Below, one piece after another: positions 17,771 through 26,670 of a stretch of 64,000 nucleotides of DNA. The notes beneath the pieces were generated by a model. The model did not search any database and was not told where the DNA came from. It saw only the letters and a program-made list of their open reading frames with translations. The position numbers and the translations under genes are program-made. The stretch is from Bradyrhizobium sp. Rc3b (GTDB lineage: Bacteria > Pseudomonadota > Alphaproteobacteria > Rhizobiales > Xanthobacteraceae), in NCBI RefSeq assembly GCF_900114915.1, contig NZ_FOUS01000014.1, forward strand, positions 1 to 64,000, written 5' to 3'. Within the stretch, counting starts at the first letter, position 1. Each line of letters opens with the position of its first letter.

Positions 17771-19429
17771 ATGGACCAGCCGATCCGCGGCGATGCTCGC
17801 CTCGCCCCGATTGTCGCCGGCACGGAGGGGCCGGCCGCGCTGGCGCCGGAGCACGCGCCGTTGAGCGAGATCGTCGACGCCTTGTCCGGCGGGCAGCTCA
17901 CCGCCACCTCGCTGGCCGAACTTTATCTCGCGCGCATCGAGGCCTATGACCGCAACGGCCCCGCGCTCAATTCCGTCCGCGCGCTCAATCCCGATGCGCG
18001 CGCGATCGCGGCCGAGCTGGACGACATCAAGCCATCGGTCGGGCGGCCGCTGGCCGGCGTGCCGATATTGTTGAAGGACAACATCGCCACCGGCGACAAG
18101 CAGCCGACCACGGCCGGCTCGCTGGCGCTGGAAGGCGCGCGCGCCAGGGACGACGCGACCCTCGTCAAGCTGCTGCGCGACGCCGGTGCGGTGATCCTCG
18201 GCAAGGCGAACCTGACGGAGTTCGCCAACATGCTCGCGGTCGACATGCCCTCGGGCTATTCGTCGCTAGGCGGTCAGGTGAAGAACCCTTACGCGCCGGC
18301 GCTGGCGGACGAACACGGCATCCCGGTCGTGCAGCCAGGCGGATCGAGCTCGGGGTCGGCGGTCGCGGTGGCGGCCGGCCTGTGTGCGGCGTCGATCGGC
18401 ACCGAGACCTCGGGCTCGCTGCTGTTCCCCGCCAGCCAAAACGGTCTCGTCACCGTGAAGCCCACCGTCGGACTGATCAGCCGCGCCGGCATCCTGCCGC
18501 TCGCACACAGCCAGGACACCGCGGGGCCGATGACGCGCACCGTGCGCGACGCGGCGCTGCTGCTGAACGTGCTGGCCGCCAGGGACCCGCTCGATCCGGC
18601 GACACGAAAGCAGCGGCGGCCCGTCGACTTCACCGCGGGCCTTACCGCCGACGCTATCAAAGGCGCGCGCATCGGCGTGCCGAGCGACCCCGCCGATCCC
18701 TTGAACGATTGCTATTACGGCAAGCTGCCGCCCGACTGGGTCAAGGTGATGACCGAGACGATCAAGGTGCTGGAGAATATCGGCGCCGTCATCGTACGCG
18801 CCAACATGCCGACGCTGGGCTGGATCGGCGGGCCGGGCACGACCATGGCCGTGCTCAACCGCAATCCACTGAGCGTACACAAGGGCACCATCGCGAGGCC
18901 GCCGGTCGTCTTCCTCTACGAGCTGAAGCACGATCTCAACCTCTATTTGAGGGATTGGGCGACCGGCACGGACATCAAGACCATCAGCGACGTCATAGCC
19001 TTCAACGAAGCGAACGCGGGGAAGGCGTTGCGCTTTGGTCAGGACCATTTCCTGGCCGCTGACTTGACCAGGGGCGATTTGAGTGAGCGCGAGTACAAGT
19101 CGGCCCGTGCCATGGACCTGCTCTCGGCCAAGACGCGCGGCATGGACGCCTACATGAACCAGCACAAGCTCGACGCGGTGCTGTTCGCCGGCGCCACGGG
19201 CGCTGCGATTGCTGCCAAGGCGGGCTATCCCAGCATCATGGTGCCGGGCGGCTTCGTCTCGGGGACAACGGAGGGCAAGGACACGCCCGATTATCCGCTC
19301 GGCGTCGCCTTCGCAGGGAGAGCCTGGAGTGAGCACAAGCTGCTGCGGCTGGCCTATGCCTTCGAGCAGGCAACGCGCGCCCGCAAGCCGCCGCCGGGGC
19401 TCAATTCACAGCTCGCAGCGCGGCCGTGA
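17771..19429 (+). CDS. Amidase-signature family hydrolase
   Basis: A 552-residue amidase. The Ser-cisSer-Lys triad can be placed: Lys102 in LLKDNIATGD, the cis-Ser in QPGGSSSGSA (about 192-194), and nucleophile Ser216 in GTETSGSLLFP, where the family usually has DTGGS. It hydrolyses an amide of unknown identity. The start ATG follows GAGAGGACAG. No obvious signal peptide is seen. The 3' end overlaps the convergent gene by 29 bases. It lies between the broken and intact dehydrogenase copies. Confidence 0.9.
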   Translation: MDQPIRGDARLAPIVAGTEGPAALAPEHAPLSEIVDALSGGQLTATSLAELYLARIEAYDRNGPALNSVRALNPDARAIAAELDDIKPSVGRPLAGVPILLKDNIATGDKQPTTAGSLALEGARARDDATLVKLLRDAGAVILGKANLTEFANMLAVDMPSGYSSLGGQVKNPYAPALADEHGIPVVQPGGSSSGSAVAVAAGLCAASIGTETSGSLLFPASQNGLVTVKPTVGLISRAGILPLAHSQDTAGPMTRTVRDAALLLNVLAARDPLDPATRKQRRPVDFTAGLTADAIKGARIGVPSDPADPLNDCYYGKLPPDWVKVMTETIKVLENIGAVIVRANMPTLGWIGGPGTTMAVLNRNPLSVHKGTIARPPVVFLYELKHDLNLYLRDWATGTDIKTISDVIAFNEANAGKALRFGQDHFLAADLTRGDLSEREYKSARAMDLLSAKTRGMDAYMNQHKLDAVLFAGATGAAIAAKAGYPSIMVPGGFVSGTTEGKDTPDYPLGVAFAGRAWSEHKLLRLAYAFEQATRARKPPPGLNSQLAARP

Positions 19430-20147
19430 AGGCGGCGAGATCGGTTCGCGCCGTTTCGTCCGGTGCCCATCTGGGAAGGTCGGCAAGCTGCTCGAGCACA
19501 CGGGCTCGATCCTGTGGCAGCAGGAAGCTCGCCCAGACCTCGCGCGTGTCGCGGATGGCGGCGGCGACCAGGCGCGCGTTGGCGGATTTGCCCGCGCCCT
19601 GGATCGCCGCGCAGACGGTGCCCAGGATGAATTCGGCGGCGCTCCGGCGGAAGCCCGTAAATCCATCCTGGCGGATACGGGTGCGCTGCTCCGGCGCGAG
19701 GCTCGCCATGAACAGCTCGCCCGCAACCGCCTCGCGCGCCATGCCGCGGATGGCAAAGTTCATCGCCGCCGCGTACTGATCGCCATACTCGGTCATGTTG
19801 CGCTGGAGCGCCGCAAGATCGGGCTGCGCCCCCGGCTTCGCGCCATACAGCGCGAACAGCTTGGAGGTCGCGTTGGCGGCGTCCATCCACTCCATCAGCC
19901 AGCTCATGTCGCTCGCCTTCGCCGGCGGCAACGCCTCCAGGGCTCCAACATCGAACACGCGGCCGAGCAGCGCAGTGGTCTCCGGCCGGGTCAGGTCGGG
20001 TCGCTCTCCTTTTTTCGCCACGCCTTCGACGTAGACCCGGAACATCCGCGCGGCCTCGCCCGCGGCGGCCGCGTCACGGGCCCCGTCCTGCGCCAACGCC
20101 GGCGAAGCGAGCGCGAGCAGGACGATGAGGATTCTGACGATCGGCAT
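19401..20147 (-). CDS. Secreted protein of unknown function
   Basis: A 248-residue protein with a clear signal peptide (MPIVRILIVLLALASPALAQ). The mature part is mostly alpha-helical by composition and has no motif I recognise. The first ATG giving a signal peptide is at 20145-20147; the longer frame from 20219 places 24 charged residues before it and is not preferred. The stop lies inside the end of the convergent amidase gene (29-base overlap). Confidence 0.75.
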   Translation of the reverse strand: MPIVRILIVLLALASPALAQDGARDAAAAGEAARMFRVYVEGVAKKGERPDLTRPETTALLGRVFDVGALEALPPAKASDMSWLMEWMDAANATSKLFALYGAKPGAQPDLAALQRNMTEYGDQYAAAMNFAIRGMAREAVAGELFMASLAPEQRTRIRQDGFTGFRRSAAEFILGTVCAAIQGAGKSANARLVAAAIRDTREVWASFLLPQDRARVLEQLADLPRWAPDETARTDLAAFTAALRAVN

Positions 20148-20260
20148 GGGCAACCTCAGCCGGCGCGACGTTCGCGGCGATGATGGTTGTTCGTCGCGAG
20201 CCGCGTTGCCGAGGTTCACGACCCCGGCCTTCTTGCGGCGCGCGCGGAGATGGCCGCACC

Positions 20261-20331
20261 TTGATCCTCCCCGTCAAATAGACCACCATCCTGTTCTCAC
20301 CGCTCACGACAGAAGGGGCGAGGACACGCGA
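20261..20331 (+). promoter_or_regulatory. Leader of the acyl-CoA-dehydrogenase-family gene
   Basis: It contains TTGATCCTCCCCGTC, AAATAGACCACCATC and GGGCGAGGACACGCGA ahead of the ATG at 20332. The AATAGACC element is 54 bases from the start. The same module precedes the fragment at 17228 and, less completely, the MFS gene at 13267. A shared promoter or operator is likely. Confidence 0.55.
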
Positions 20332-21489
20332 ATGTCGGAGCTTCCCGGATCTGAACTCGTCGAACGTGCCCGCGCCATCGCGCCGCTGATCGCGCGCGAA
20401 GCGGACGAGATCGAGCGGACGCGGCGGCTGACGCCTTCCGTGGTCGCGGCGCTGATCGAGAACGGCTTTTATCGCGCGCTGCTGCCGCAGAGCCTCGGCG
20501 GAGCTGAAGCTCCCATCGAAACCTTCATGCAGATGCTGGAGGAGATCGCGAAGGCGGATGCGTCCACGGCCTGGTGTCTCGGGCAATGCAGCGTCTGCGC
20601 GATGATCGCGGCCTCGCTCGATCGCGATACCGCGCAGGAGATCTTCAACACTGCGCCCGGCATCCTGGCCTGGGGCGCGATCGCGCACGAGGCGCGCGCG
20701 GTCGGCGGCGGCTATCGCGTCACGGCGCGGTGGGATTTTGCCTCGGGCTCGCGGCAGGCAAGCTGGCTGGGCGCGCATGTGCGCATTCTCGGGACTGACG
20801 GCACGCCGCGCAAGAACGCCGATGGCTCGCCGGAAGTGCGCACCATTCTGTTTCCTGCCGCAAGCGCGACGTTGCACGATGTCTGGCAGGCGATCGGGCT
20901 CGCCGGCACCGGCACCGATTCCTACGAGGTGAGCGACCTCTTCGTCCCCGAGCGCTTCACGGCGTTCCGCGACGTGCCGTCAGGCTTGCGCGAGACCGGC
21001 CCGCTCTACAGGATCGGCACCGGCGCTGCCTTCAGCCTCGGCTTTGCCGCGGTGTCGCTCGGCGTGGCACGCGCGACGCTGGATGCAGCGATTGCACTTG
21101 CGCGCGAAAAGCGCCCGTCACTGGCGGCCGGCGCGATGCGCGGCAACGCGGCGGTCCAGGGGCTGATCGGCCGCACCGAAGGCGATTTGCGCGCCGCGCG
21201 CGCCTATCTCCATGCCTCCGCGACTGCGATGTGGCGCGAGCTGTCCGCGACGGGCGAGTTCAGCGCCGCGCACCGCAGCGCGGTGCGACTGGCCGCGACC
21301 TGGACCATCCATCAATCGGCACGTGTGGTCGACACCGCCTATCACATGGCCGGCGCGACCGCGGTGTTTCGCAGCAACCCGTTCGAACGCCGATTTCGCG
21401 ACATGCACGCGATCGCGCAGCAGATCCAGGCGCGGGATAGCCATTACGAGGATGTGGGGAAGGCAATCCTGTCAACGCCCGAGCCGTGA
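20332..21489 (+). CDS. Acyl-CoA-dehydrogenase-fold flavoprotein (HpaH/HsaA-like group)
   Basis: A 385-residue protein. The N-terminal helical domain has LVERARAIAPLIAREADEIE and LLPQSLGGAEAPIETFM. The middle beta domain (STAWCLGQCS, GGYRVTARWDFASGS) and C-terminal helical domain (LAREKRPSLAAGA, HMAGATAVFRSNPFERRFRD) fit the Acyl-CoA_dh_2 group. That group includes flavin-dependent two-component monooxygenases as well as dehydrogenases, so the reaction is open. The ATG at 20332 is chosen because GCGAGGA precedes it. A partial copy of its 5' end lies 3.1 kb upstream. Confidence 0.85.
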   Translation: MSELPGSELVERARAIAPLIAREADEIERTRRLTPSVVAALIENGFYRALLPQSLGGAEAPIETFMQMLEEIAKADASTAWCLGQCSVCAMIAASLDRDTAQEIFNTAPGILAWGAIAHEARAVGGGYRVTARWDFASGSRQASWLGAHVRILGTDGTPRKNADGSPEVRTILFPAASATLHDVWQAIGLAGTGTDSYEVSDLFVPERFTAFRDVPSGLRETGPLYRIGTGAAFSLGFAAVSLGVARATLDAAIALAREKRPSLAAGAMRGNAAVQGLIGRTEGDLRAARAYLHASATAMWRELSATGEFSAAHRSAVRLAATWTIHQSARVVDTAYHMAGATAVFRSNPFERRFRDMHAIAQQIQARDSHYEDVGKAILSTPEP

Positions 21490-21661
21490 TCCGCTTGTCG
21501 GCTCAAGCTCGGTGCGCGCCGAGCGACGGCGGCCGATCGCGGACACGTTGGCTGGATCCATAGGGTTGCTCAACGCATTTTGATCACACCCTTCGGCAGC
21601 CTAAGGTAGCGTCTCACAACAGCATAATCTGCAGGACACGCCCAGACAAAAGGGAGGTGAT

Positions 21662-22093
21662 ATGCGGCGGATTCCAACCCTGATCGGTACGATCCTCTTC
21701 ACGTTGGTCATGGCGGCGCCCGCCTCTGCGGAAAAGGTCTATTACCTTCACGACCCCGGCGGAAACACCGCCGCGCATATCTACACCTACACACACGTCA
21801 ACGCAGAATATGATCGCGTGGTGATCGACGGTCGCTGCAAGTCGTCTTGCACAACGGTCCTGGGGGTCGTTCCCCTCGACAAGATCTGCATTGCCCCGAG
21901 CGGCTATTTCATGTTTCACGCCGCGCATCACGGCGACCGCAGCATCAACCCCGGCGAGACTCAGTTGATGATGTCGTCCTATGCGCCTGCGGTGCGGGAC
22001 TGGGTGATGAAGCACCACGCGCTCGAACAGGTGGACCCGTACACGTACCTATACGCCCGGAATGTGACGTTCATCCGCCACTGTCGCCGGTAG
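21662..22093 (+). CDS. Secreted ClpP/crotonase-like hypothetical protein
   Basis: A 143-residue protein with a signal peptide (TLIGTILFTLVMAAPASA). The mature part has VVIDGRCKSSCTTVLG and ICIAPSGYFMFHAAHH, similar to small periplasmic proteins with a ClpP-like fold, where Ser in SxC lies near a nucleophilic elbow and His follows in FH. Whether it is a protease is unknown. The start is marked by AGGGAGGTGAT, one of the strongest ribosome sites in the window. Confidence 0.7.
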   Translation: MRRIPTLIGTILFTLVMAAPASAEKVYYLHDPGGNTAAHIYTYTHVNAEYDRVVIDGRCKSSCTTVLGVVPLDKICIAPSGYFMFHAAHHGDRSINPGETQLMMSSYAPAVRDWVMKHHALEQVDPYTYLYARNVTFIRHCRR

Positions 22094-22129
22094 CCCCGAA
22101 CTTCAACCTGGAAGCGGACGCTCCAAGAT

Positions 22130-24340
22130 CTACGCCACCAGCGCGGCGTCCTCGCCGTCGATGCCGCGCTGCGCGGCCAGCAGGCTGATGATCTCGGCGT
22201 TCGGCCGGGCCTTGCTGAACAGGAAGCCCTGGCCCTCGTCGCAGCCCTCGGTGCGCAGGCAGCTGAGCTCGGCTTCGGTCTCGACGCCTTCGGCGGTGAT
22301 GGTGACGCCAAGACCCTTCCCGAGGCTGACGATGGAGCGGATGATCGCCTGGGCCTCGCGATTGGCCCCTAAATCGCGCACGAAGGACTGGTCGATCTTG
22401 ATCTTGTCGAACGGAAAACTCCGCAAATAGCTGAGGCTGGAATAGCCGGTGCCGAAATCGTCCATCGAGATCCGCACCCCGAGCGCGCGCAACGCATGCA
22501 GCGTCGCCAGCACCTGCGCGCTCTTCTCCAGCAGCAGCGTCTCGGTGATCTCGAGCTCGAGCCGCCGCGGCGGCAGGCCGGAATGCCTCAAGGCGTCCGT
22601 CACGATCGAAAGCAGATTGCCGCTACGGAACTGCAGCGGCGACAGGTTGACCGCGACGCGGACGTCGTCCGGCCAGGTCGCGGCATCGAGGCACGCCCTG
22701 CGCAGCATCAGCCCGCCGAGCGGATTGATCAGGCCGGTATCCTCGGCGACCGGAATGAACTCGGCCGGCGAGACCATGCCGCGCTCGGCATGCGGCCAGC
22801 GCACCAGCGCCTCGAAGCCGGTGATGCGGCCGCTCTGCAGGTCGATCAATGGCTGATAGTAAGGGCGCAGCACGTCGTTCTGGATCGCGCCGCGCAGCTC
22901 GACCTCGATCTTGCGGCGGCTCTGCGCTTTCGCGTCGAGCGCGGCCTCGAAGAAGGCGAAGCTGCCGCGCGCGTCCAGCTTGGCGCGCGACAGTGCCATG
23001 TCGGCGCTCTTGAGCAGCTTTTCGGAATCATCGCCGTCGCCGGGCGCCATCGCGATGCCGATCGAGGCGCCGATCACCACGGAATGGCCGTCGAGCAGAT
23101 AGGGATCGGCGATCGCCGCAAGCAGACGTTTTGCCAGCATCACCGCGTCCTCGGGGCGCGTCAGGCCGCTCTGCACGATCGCGAATTCGTCGGAGTTGAG
23201 CCGCGCCAGCGCGTCTTCCTCGCGCAGCGTCGAGCGCAACCGCTTGGCGACGCCGCGCAGCAGCTTGTCGCCGACCGCATGGCCCAGCGTGTCGTTGACC
23301 GACTTGAAACTGTCGAGCCCCAGCATCAGCAGCGCGACCTTGTCGGTGCTGCGCCGCGTGTGCAGCAGCATCTCGTCGACCTGCTGGCGCAGCAGGCTGC
23401 GGTTCGGCAGGCCGGTCAGGCCGTCGTGCTGGGCCATGAAGGCGAGCCGTGCCTCGGCGCGCTTGCGTTCGGTGATGTCCATCAGCGCGAGCAGCACCGC
23501 CGGCCGCTCGGCATAGGTCAATTCGCGGGAATAGATCGCAAGGTCGATCAGCGCGCCGTCGGCCTTGACGTGCTTCCAGGTGCGGCCGGCCTGCTCCTCG
23601 CCGGTCGAGCCGGCGGTCCAGGGCGGCTCGCTGTCGAAGGCCTGCAGCGAGCGGATCTTCAACCGCTCGAACTCGGCGCGGCTGTAACCGTAATGCGCGA
23701 CCGCGGCGTCGTTGACGCCGAGGATGCGCTCGTCGTCCAGCGCGCAGACGATCATGGGAACGGGATTGCCGTCGAACAGCAGGCGGAACGAGGCCTCGCG
23801 CTGCTTCAACTCGGTGATGTCGACGCGCAGGCCGACGACGCCGCCATCGTCGGTCAGGCGTTCGTCGATCAGGATGACGCGGCCGTCCGACAGCTTCTGC
23901 TCGTGGCGCGCGCCGGGCTGATAGAGCCTTTGCAGTCGCTCGGCGATCCACTCGTCCTCGTGGCCAATCGCCTCAGGATAATCGCCGCGGGCAACGCCGA
24001 TGCGCAGCGTGTCTTCGAGACGCGCGCCCTCTTCGAACAGATCGGCGGTCTTGCTGTAGATCTCGGCGTATTTCTTGTTCCAGAGGACGTAGCGGCCTTC
24101 GGCGTCGAGAAACACGATGCCTTGCGGCAGGATGTCGACGGCCTGGCGCAGGCGCTCATGGGATTTGCGCGCGTCCGCGATCGCGGCTTCCGCCTCGGCG
24201 CGGCTGCGCAGGACTTCATCGCGTTCCGAAAGGGCGCGCGGCGCGCGCGCGAAGCGCGGCTTGCGCGGCGATTGGCCGGCCCGGGCAAGCACGTTTTGCT
24301 TTCGTTTTCTTGTTTTTCGAGACCCCAAACCCAACTTCAC
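22130..24340 (-). CDS. PAS-PAS-GGDEF-EAL protein with degenerate GGDEF
   Basis: About 736 residues. Two PAS domains (about 65-175 and 180-300; LPQGIVFLDAEGRYVLWN, FDGNPVPMIVCALDDERILG) are followed by a GGDEF domain (about 305-470) and an EAL domain (about 485-730). The cyclase active site reads NSDEF at 382-386 instead of GGDEF, so cyclase activity is doubtful. The EAL domain keeps EAL (510-512), DDFGTGYSSL and ITAEGVE, so c-di-GMP phosphodiesterase activity is likely. The start is uncertain: the GTG at 24340 is preferred, and a TTG at 24439 would add 33 residues from lower-GC sequence. No TM segments. Confidence 0.88.
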   Translation of the reverse strand: MKLGLGSRKTRKRKQNVLARAGQSPRKPRFARAPRALSERDEVLRSRAEAEAAIADARKSHERLRQAVDILPQGIVFLDAEGRYVLWNKKYAEIYSKTADLFEEGARLEDTLRIGVARGDYPEAIGHEDEWIAERLQRLYQPGARHEQKLSDGRVILIDERLTDDGGVVGLRVDITELKQREASFRLLFDGNPVPMIVCALDDERILGVNDAAVAHYGYSRAEFERLKIRSLQAFDSEPPWTAGSTGEEQAGRTWKHVKADGALIDLAIYSRELTYAERPAVLLALMDITERKRAEARLAFMAQHDGLTGLPNRSLLRQQVDEMLLHTRRSTDKVALLMLGLDSFKSVNDTLGHAVGDKLLRGVAKRLRSTLREEDALARLNSDEFAIVQSGLTRPEDAVMLAKRLLAAIADPYLLDGHSVVIGASIGIAMAPGDGDDSEKLLKSADMALSRAKLDARGSFAFFEAALDAKAQSRRKIEVELRGAIQNDVLRPYYQPLIDLQSGRITGFEALVRWPHAERGMVSPAEFIPVAEDTGLINPLGGLMLRRACLDAATWPDDVRVAVNLSPLQFRSGNLLSIVTDALRHSGLPPRRLELEITETLLLEKSAQVLATLHALRALGVRISMDDFGTGYSSLSYLRSFPFDKIKIDQSFVRDLGANREAQAIIRSIVSLGKGLGVTITAEGVETEAELSCLRTEGCDEGQGFLFSKARPNAEIISLLAAQRGIDGEDAALVA

Positions 24341-24835
24341 TCGTCCCAGTCGCGCCCAACGGCGCAAGTTTTGGGGCAAGTGTCTGAAAAAAAAGTAATC
24401 TTGGGTGGTCCGGCCGGCCGCGGCCGCGCCTTGCGGCAACTGTAGACCGGATCGACTTGCCTGTTTGAGAGGCGCAGCAGCGTCACAGGGCGCGGCAAAC
24501 CTGTTGCCTCGCCGCTATCGCAGAAAGACGCGACGCAAATATGCGCGCTATTCATGATTCAATTCCGAAAATGCATCGGCTTGCATGCCGCTAGAAAACG
24601 GTCCGCGCTCCGCGCATGAATTTTGGTCAATGCAGGATACGGTTATCGCACTGTTAAGAATCCGGCTGGCCCCACGAAAAAACTACGACTTTTGGACGAC
24701 CTTGTTGGACGTGGGATCGACATGCCGGGCGCGCCTTCGCGCTGGGGCAACGGCCGTCAAGACGCTGTGAGATCGTCCGCCGCGGCACAGCCCGATTCTT
24801 AACCCCGACGCCGTGTTGGGTTATAAGTGCTGCGC
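24341..24835. other. Divergent intergenic region (EAL protein / mepA)
   Basis: About 490 bases with lower GC than its surroundings. A 61-codon frame at 24585-24770 lacks a good ribosome site and family resemblance and is not called. CTTAAC (about 24799) and TTATAA (24821-24826) could form a promoter very near the mepA start, but the boxes are weak. The rest shows nothing I can name. Confidence 0.35.
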
Positions 24836-25780
24836 ATGAGTCCCCGCCGCCTCACCCCTCTCCTGGTTTTAGCGACGTTCCTGACCGCCGGCGGCGCGCT
24901 GGCCCAGGACAAGGGCAGCGTCACCCCGAAGCCGCTGCCGCCGCTGGCCAATCCCAACGACCCCGATCTCGCCGCCAAGGAGCTGTTCGCGCGCAAGCTG
25001 CTGCCGTCGAAGGGGGCGGCCCATGTCATCGGCTCCTACACCAAGGGCTGCATCGGCGGCGCCGAGCAGATGCCGCTCAACGGCGACAATTGGCAGGTGA
25101 TGCGGCTGTCGCGCAACCGCAGCTACGGCCACCCCGAGATGATCGCGTTGATCAAGCGGCTCGCGGCCAAAGCGCGCAAGGACGCGGGATGGCCGGGCAT
25201 CCTGGTCGGCGACATCGCCCAGCCGCGCGGCGGCCCGGCGCTGTCGGGCCATGCCAGCCACCAGATCGGCCTCGATGCCGACATCTGGCTGACGCCGATG
25301 CCGGACCGCCGCCTCTCGCGCGAGGAACGCGAGGACATGTCGGCGGTGATGATGGTGCGCCACGACCGGCTCGACATCGATCCAAAAGTGTTCACGTCAG
25401 GCCATGTGCTGGTGCTGCGCGACGCGGCGCGGGAGCCGGCGGTGCAGCGCATCTTCGTCAATGCCGCGATCAAGAAGGCGTTGTGCCGCGAGGCCAAGGG
25501 CGACCGCGCCTGGCTCTCGAAGATCCGCCCCTGGTGGGGCCACGATTACCATTTCCACATTCGCATGCGCTGCCCAGCGGGCGCCCGCGAATGCGAGGGC
25601 CAGCCGTCGCAGGCCGAGGACGAAGGCTGCAAGCCGGCCGATCTCGCTTATTGGTTCTCCGACGCGGTGCTGCACCCCAAGCCGCCGCCGGAGCCGCCAA
25701 AGCCGAAACCGCCGATGACGCTGGCGCAGATGCCGGCAGCATGCAAAGCGGTGCTGCATGGGGCGGATGCAAAGCCGTAG
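24836..25780 (+). CDS. mepA: Penicillin-insensitive murein endopeptidase MepA
   Basis: A 314-residue periplasmic enzyme with a signal peptide (LLVLATFLTAGGALAQ). LSGHASHQIGLDADIWL carries the zinc-binding H and D residues, and WWGHDYHFHIRMRC carries the C-terminal histidines of the M74 family. It cleaves D-Ala-meso-DAP crosslinks in peptidoglycan. The C-terminus ends in a Pro-rich stretch (PKPPPEPPKPKPP). An in-frame GTG nine bases upstream is an alternative start. Confidence 0.93.
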   Translation: MSPRRLTPLLVLATFLTAGGALAQDKGSVTPKPLPPLANPNDPDLAAKELFARKLLPSKGAAHVIGSYTKGCIGGAEQMPLNGDNWQVMRLSRNRSYGHPEMIALIKRLAAKARKDAGWPGILVGDIAQPRGGPALSGHASHQIGLDADIWLTPMPDRRLSREEREDMSAVMMVRHDRLDIDPKVFTSGHVLVLRDAAREPAVQRIFVNAAIKKALCREAKGDRAWLSKIRPWWGHDYHFHIRMRCPAGARECEGQPSQAEDEGCKPADLAYWFSDAVLHPKPPPEPPKPKPPMTLAQMPAACKAVLHGADAKP

Positions 25781-25971
25781 TGTGTGTGTAGGCCGCTCTG
25801 CCGCTGTCGTCCCGGAATGACGAACTCGTTGGTTGGTTCGCGTCATAATAATGCGCTAGGATGACCTCGCCGCTCAGCCGTAAGCCCGCGGCATCTCCGG
25901 GACGCGCATCCCGTCGAACAAGCCTGACCGCAAGCCTCGCACCGCTCGCGCGGCCAACGATGGGATTTCAC

Positions 25972-26475
25972 ATGCGCGTCTTTGCCTTCCTCGCTGCGCT
26001 CTCGTTCGGCGCGACCTCCGCTCTCGCCGCTGAAGAACCGAGCGGCTGCGACAAGTTCAAATGGCCGATCGAGCGCGAGCGCGCCGCGCTCACCGCGCCG
26101 GACCGCACAACGCTCGCATCGGGAAGCGAGCAGGCGAGCTTGCCCTCCTCGGCCATCACGCTGGGACTGGTTGCCCCAAGCGAGGCAAAACTGCCGACGC
26201 CGCCGGAGCGCGCGCCCAAGGACGGCAGCTTCGCCGGCTTCACGAGCGTCAAGTCCGCCACGGCCGGGCTCTACACGATCAGCCTGTCCGCCGGCGCCTG
26301 GATCGACGTGGTCCAGGATGGGCATGTTCTCAAGCCCGTGGCCTTCAGCGGTGCGACCGGTTGCGGCGGCATCCGCAAGTCCGTGAAATACGAGCTTTCG
26401 GCGCGGCCTTTCGTACTTCAGCTCAGCGGCGCCAAGGAGAATTCGGTCGGGATCGCGATCCTGCCGGCGCAATAG
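25972..26475 (+). CDS. Secreted protein of unknown function
   Basis: A 167-residue protein with a signal peptide (MRVFAFLAALSFGATSALA). The mature part contains GLYTISLSAGAWIDVVQDG and ATGCGGIRKSVKYELS; the pattern of beta strands suggests a small beta-sandwich, but no family is recognised. GGGATTTCAC precedes the chosen ATG; another ATG lies twelve bases earlier. It ends about 195 bases ahead of modA, and a link to molybdate uptake is possible but not shown. Confidence 0.75.
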   Translation: MRVFAFLAALSFGATSALAAEEPSGCDKFKWPIERERAALTAPDRTTLASGSEQASLPSSAITLGLVAPSEAKLPTPPERAPKDGSFAGFTSVKSATAGLYTISLSAGAWIDVVQDGHVLKPVAFSGATGCGGIRKSVKYELSARPFVLQLSGAKENSVGIAILPAQ

Positions 26476-26670
26476 GCCCGCCCGGCCGGACAAGCGGCCA
26501 CCCTTTGACCTCGGGCGCCAGCCTGCTATCTTCGCAATTGCGATATCCCTGCCGGCCGTAAGCCGCAGCCGGGCCCCGTGGAGCAGCGCTTCCACCCGTC
26601 GCAACCTGACCCACCAACGCCAGACCTGTGCGTGCATCTTGCGCGCGCGGCCTCGCACGGAGCGCTCCCC

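Noticed and set aside
24585..24770. A 61-codon frame between the EAL protein and mepA
   Set aside because: No ribosome site, no family-like sequence; it is probably part of the untranslated region.
26476..26670. A ModE box upstream of modA
   Set aside because: CGCAATTGCGATAT is present but does not give a convincing two-half ModE palindrome.
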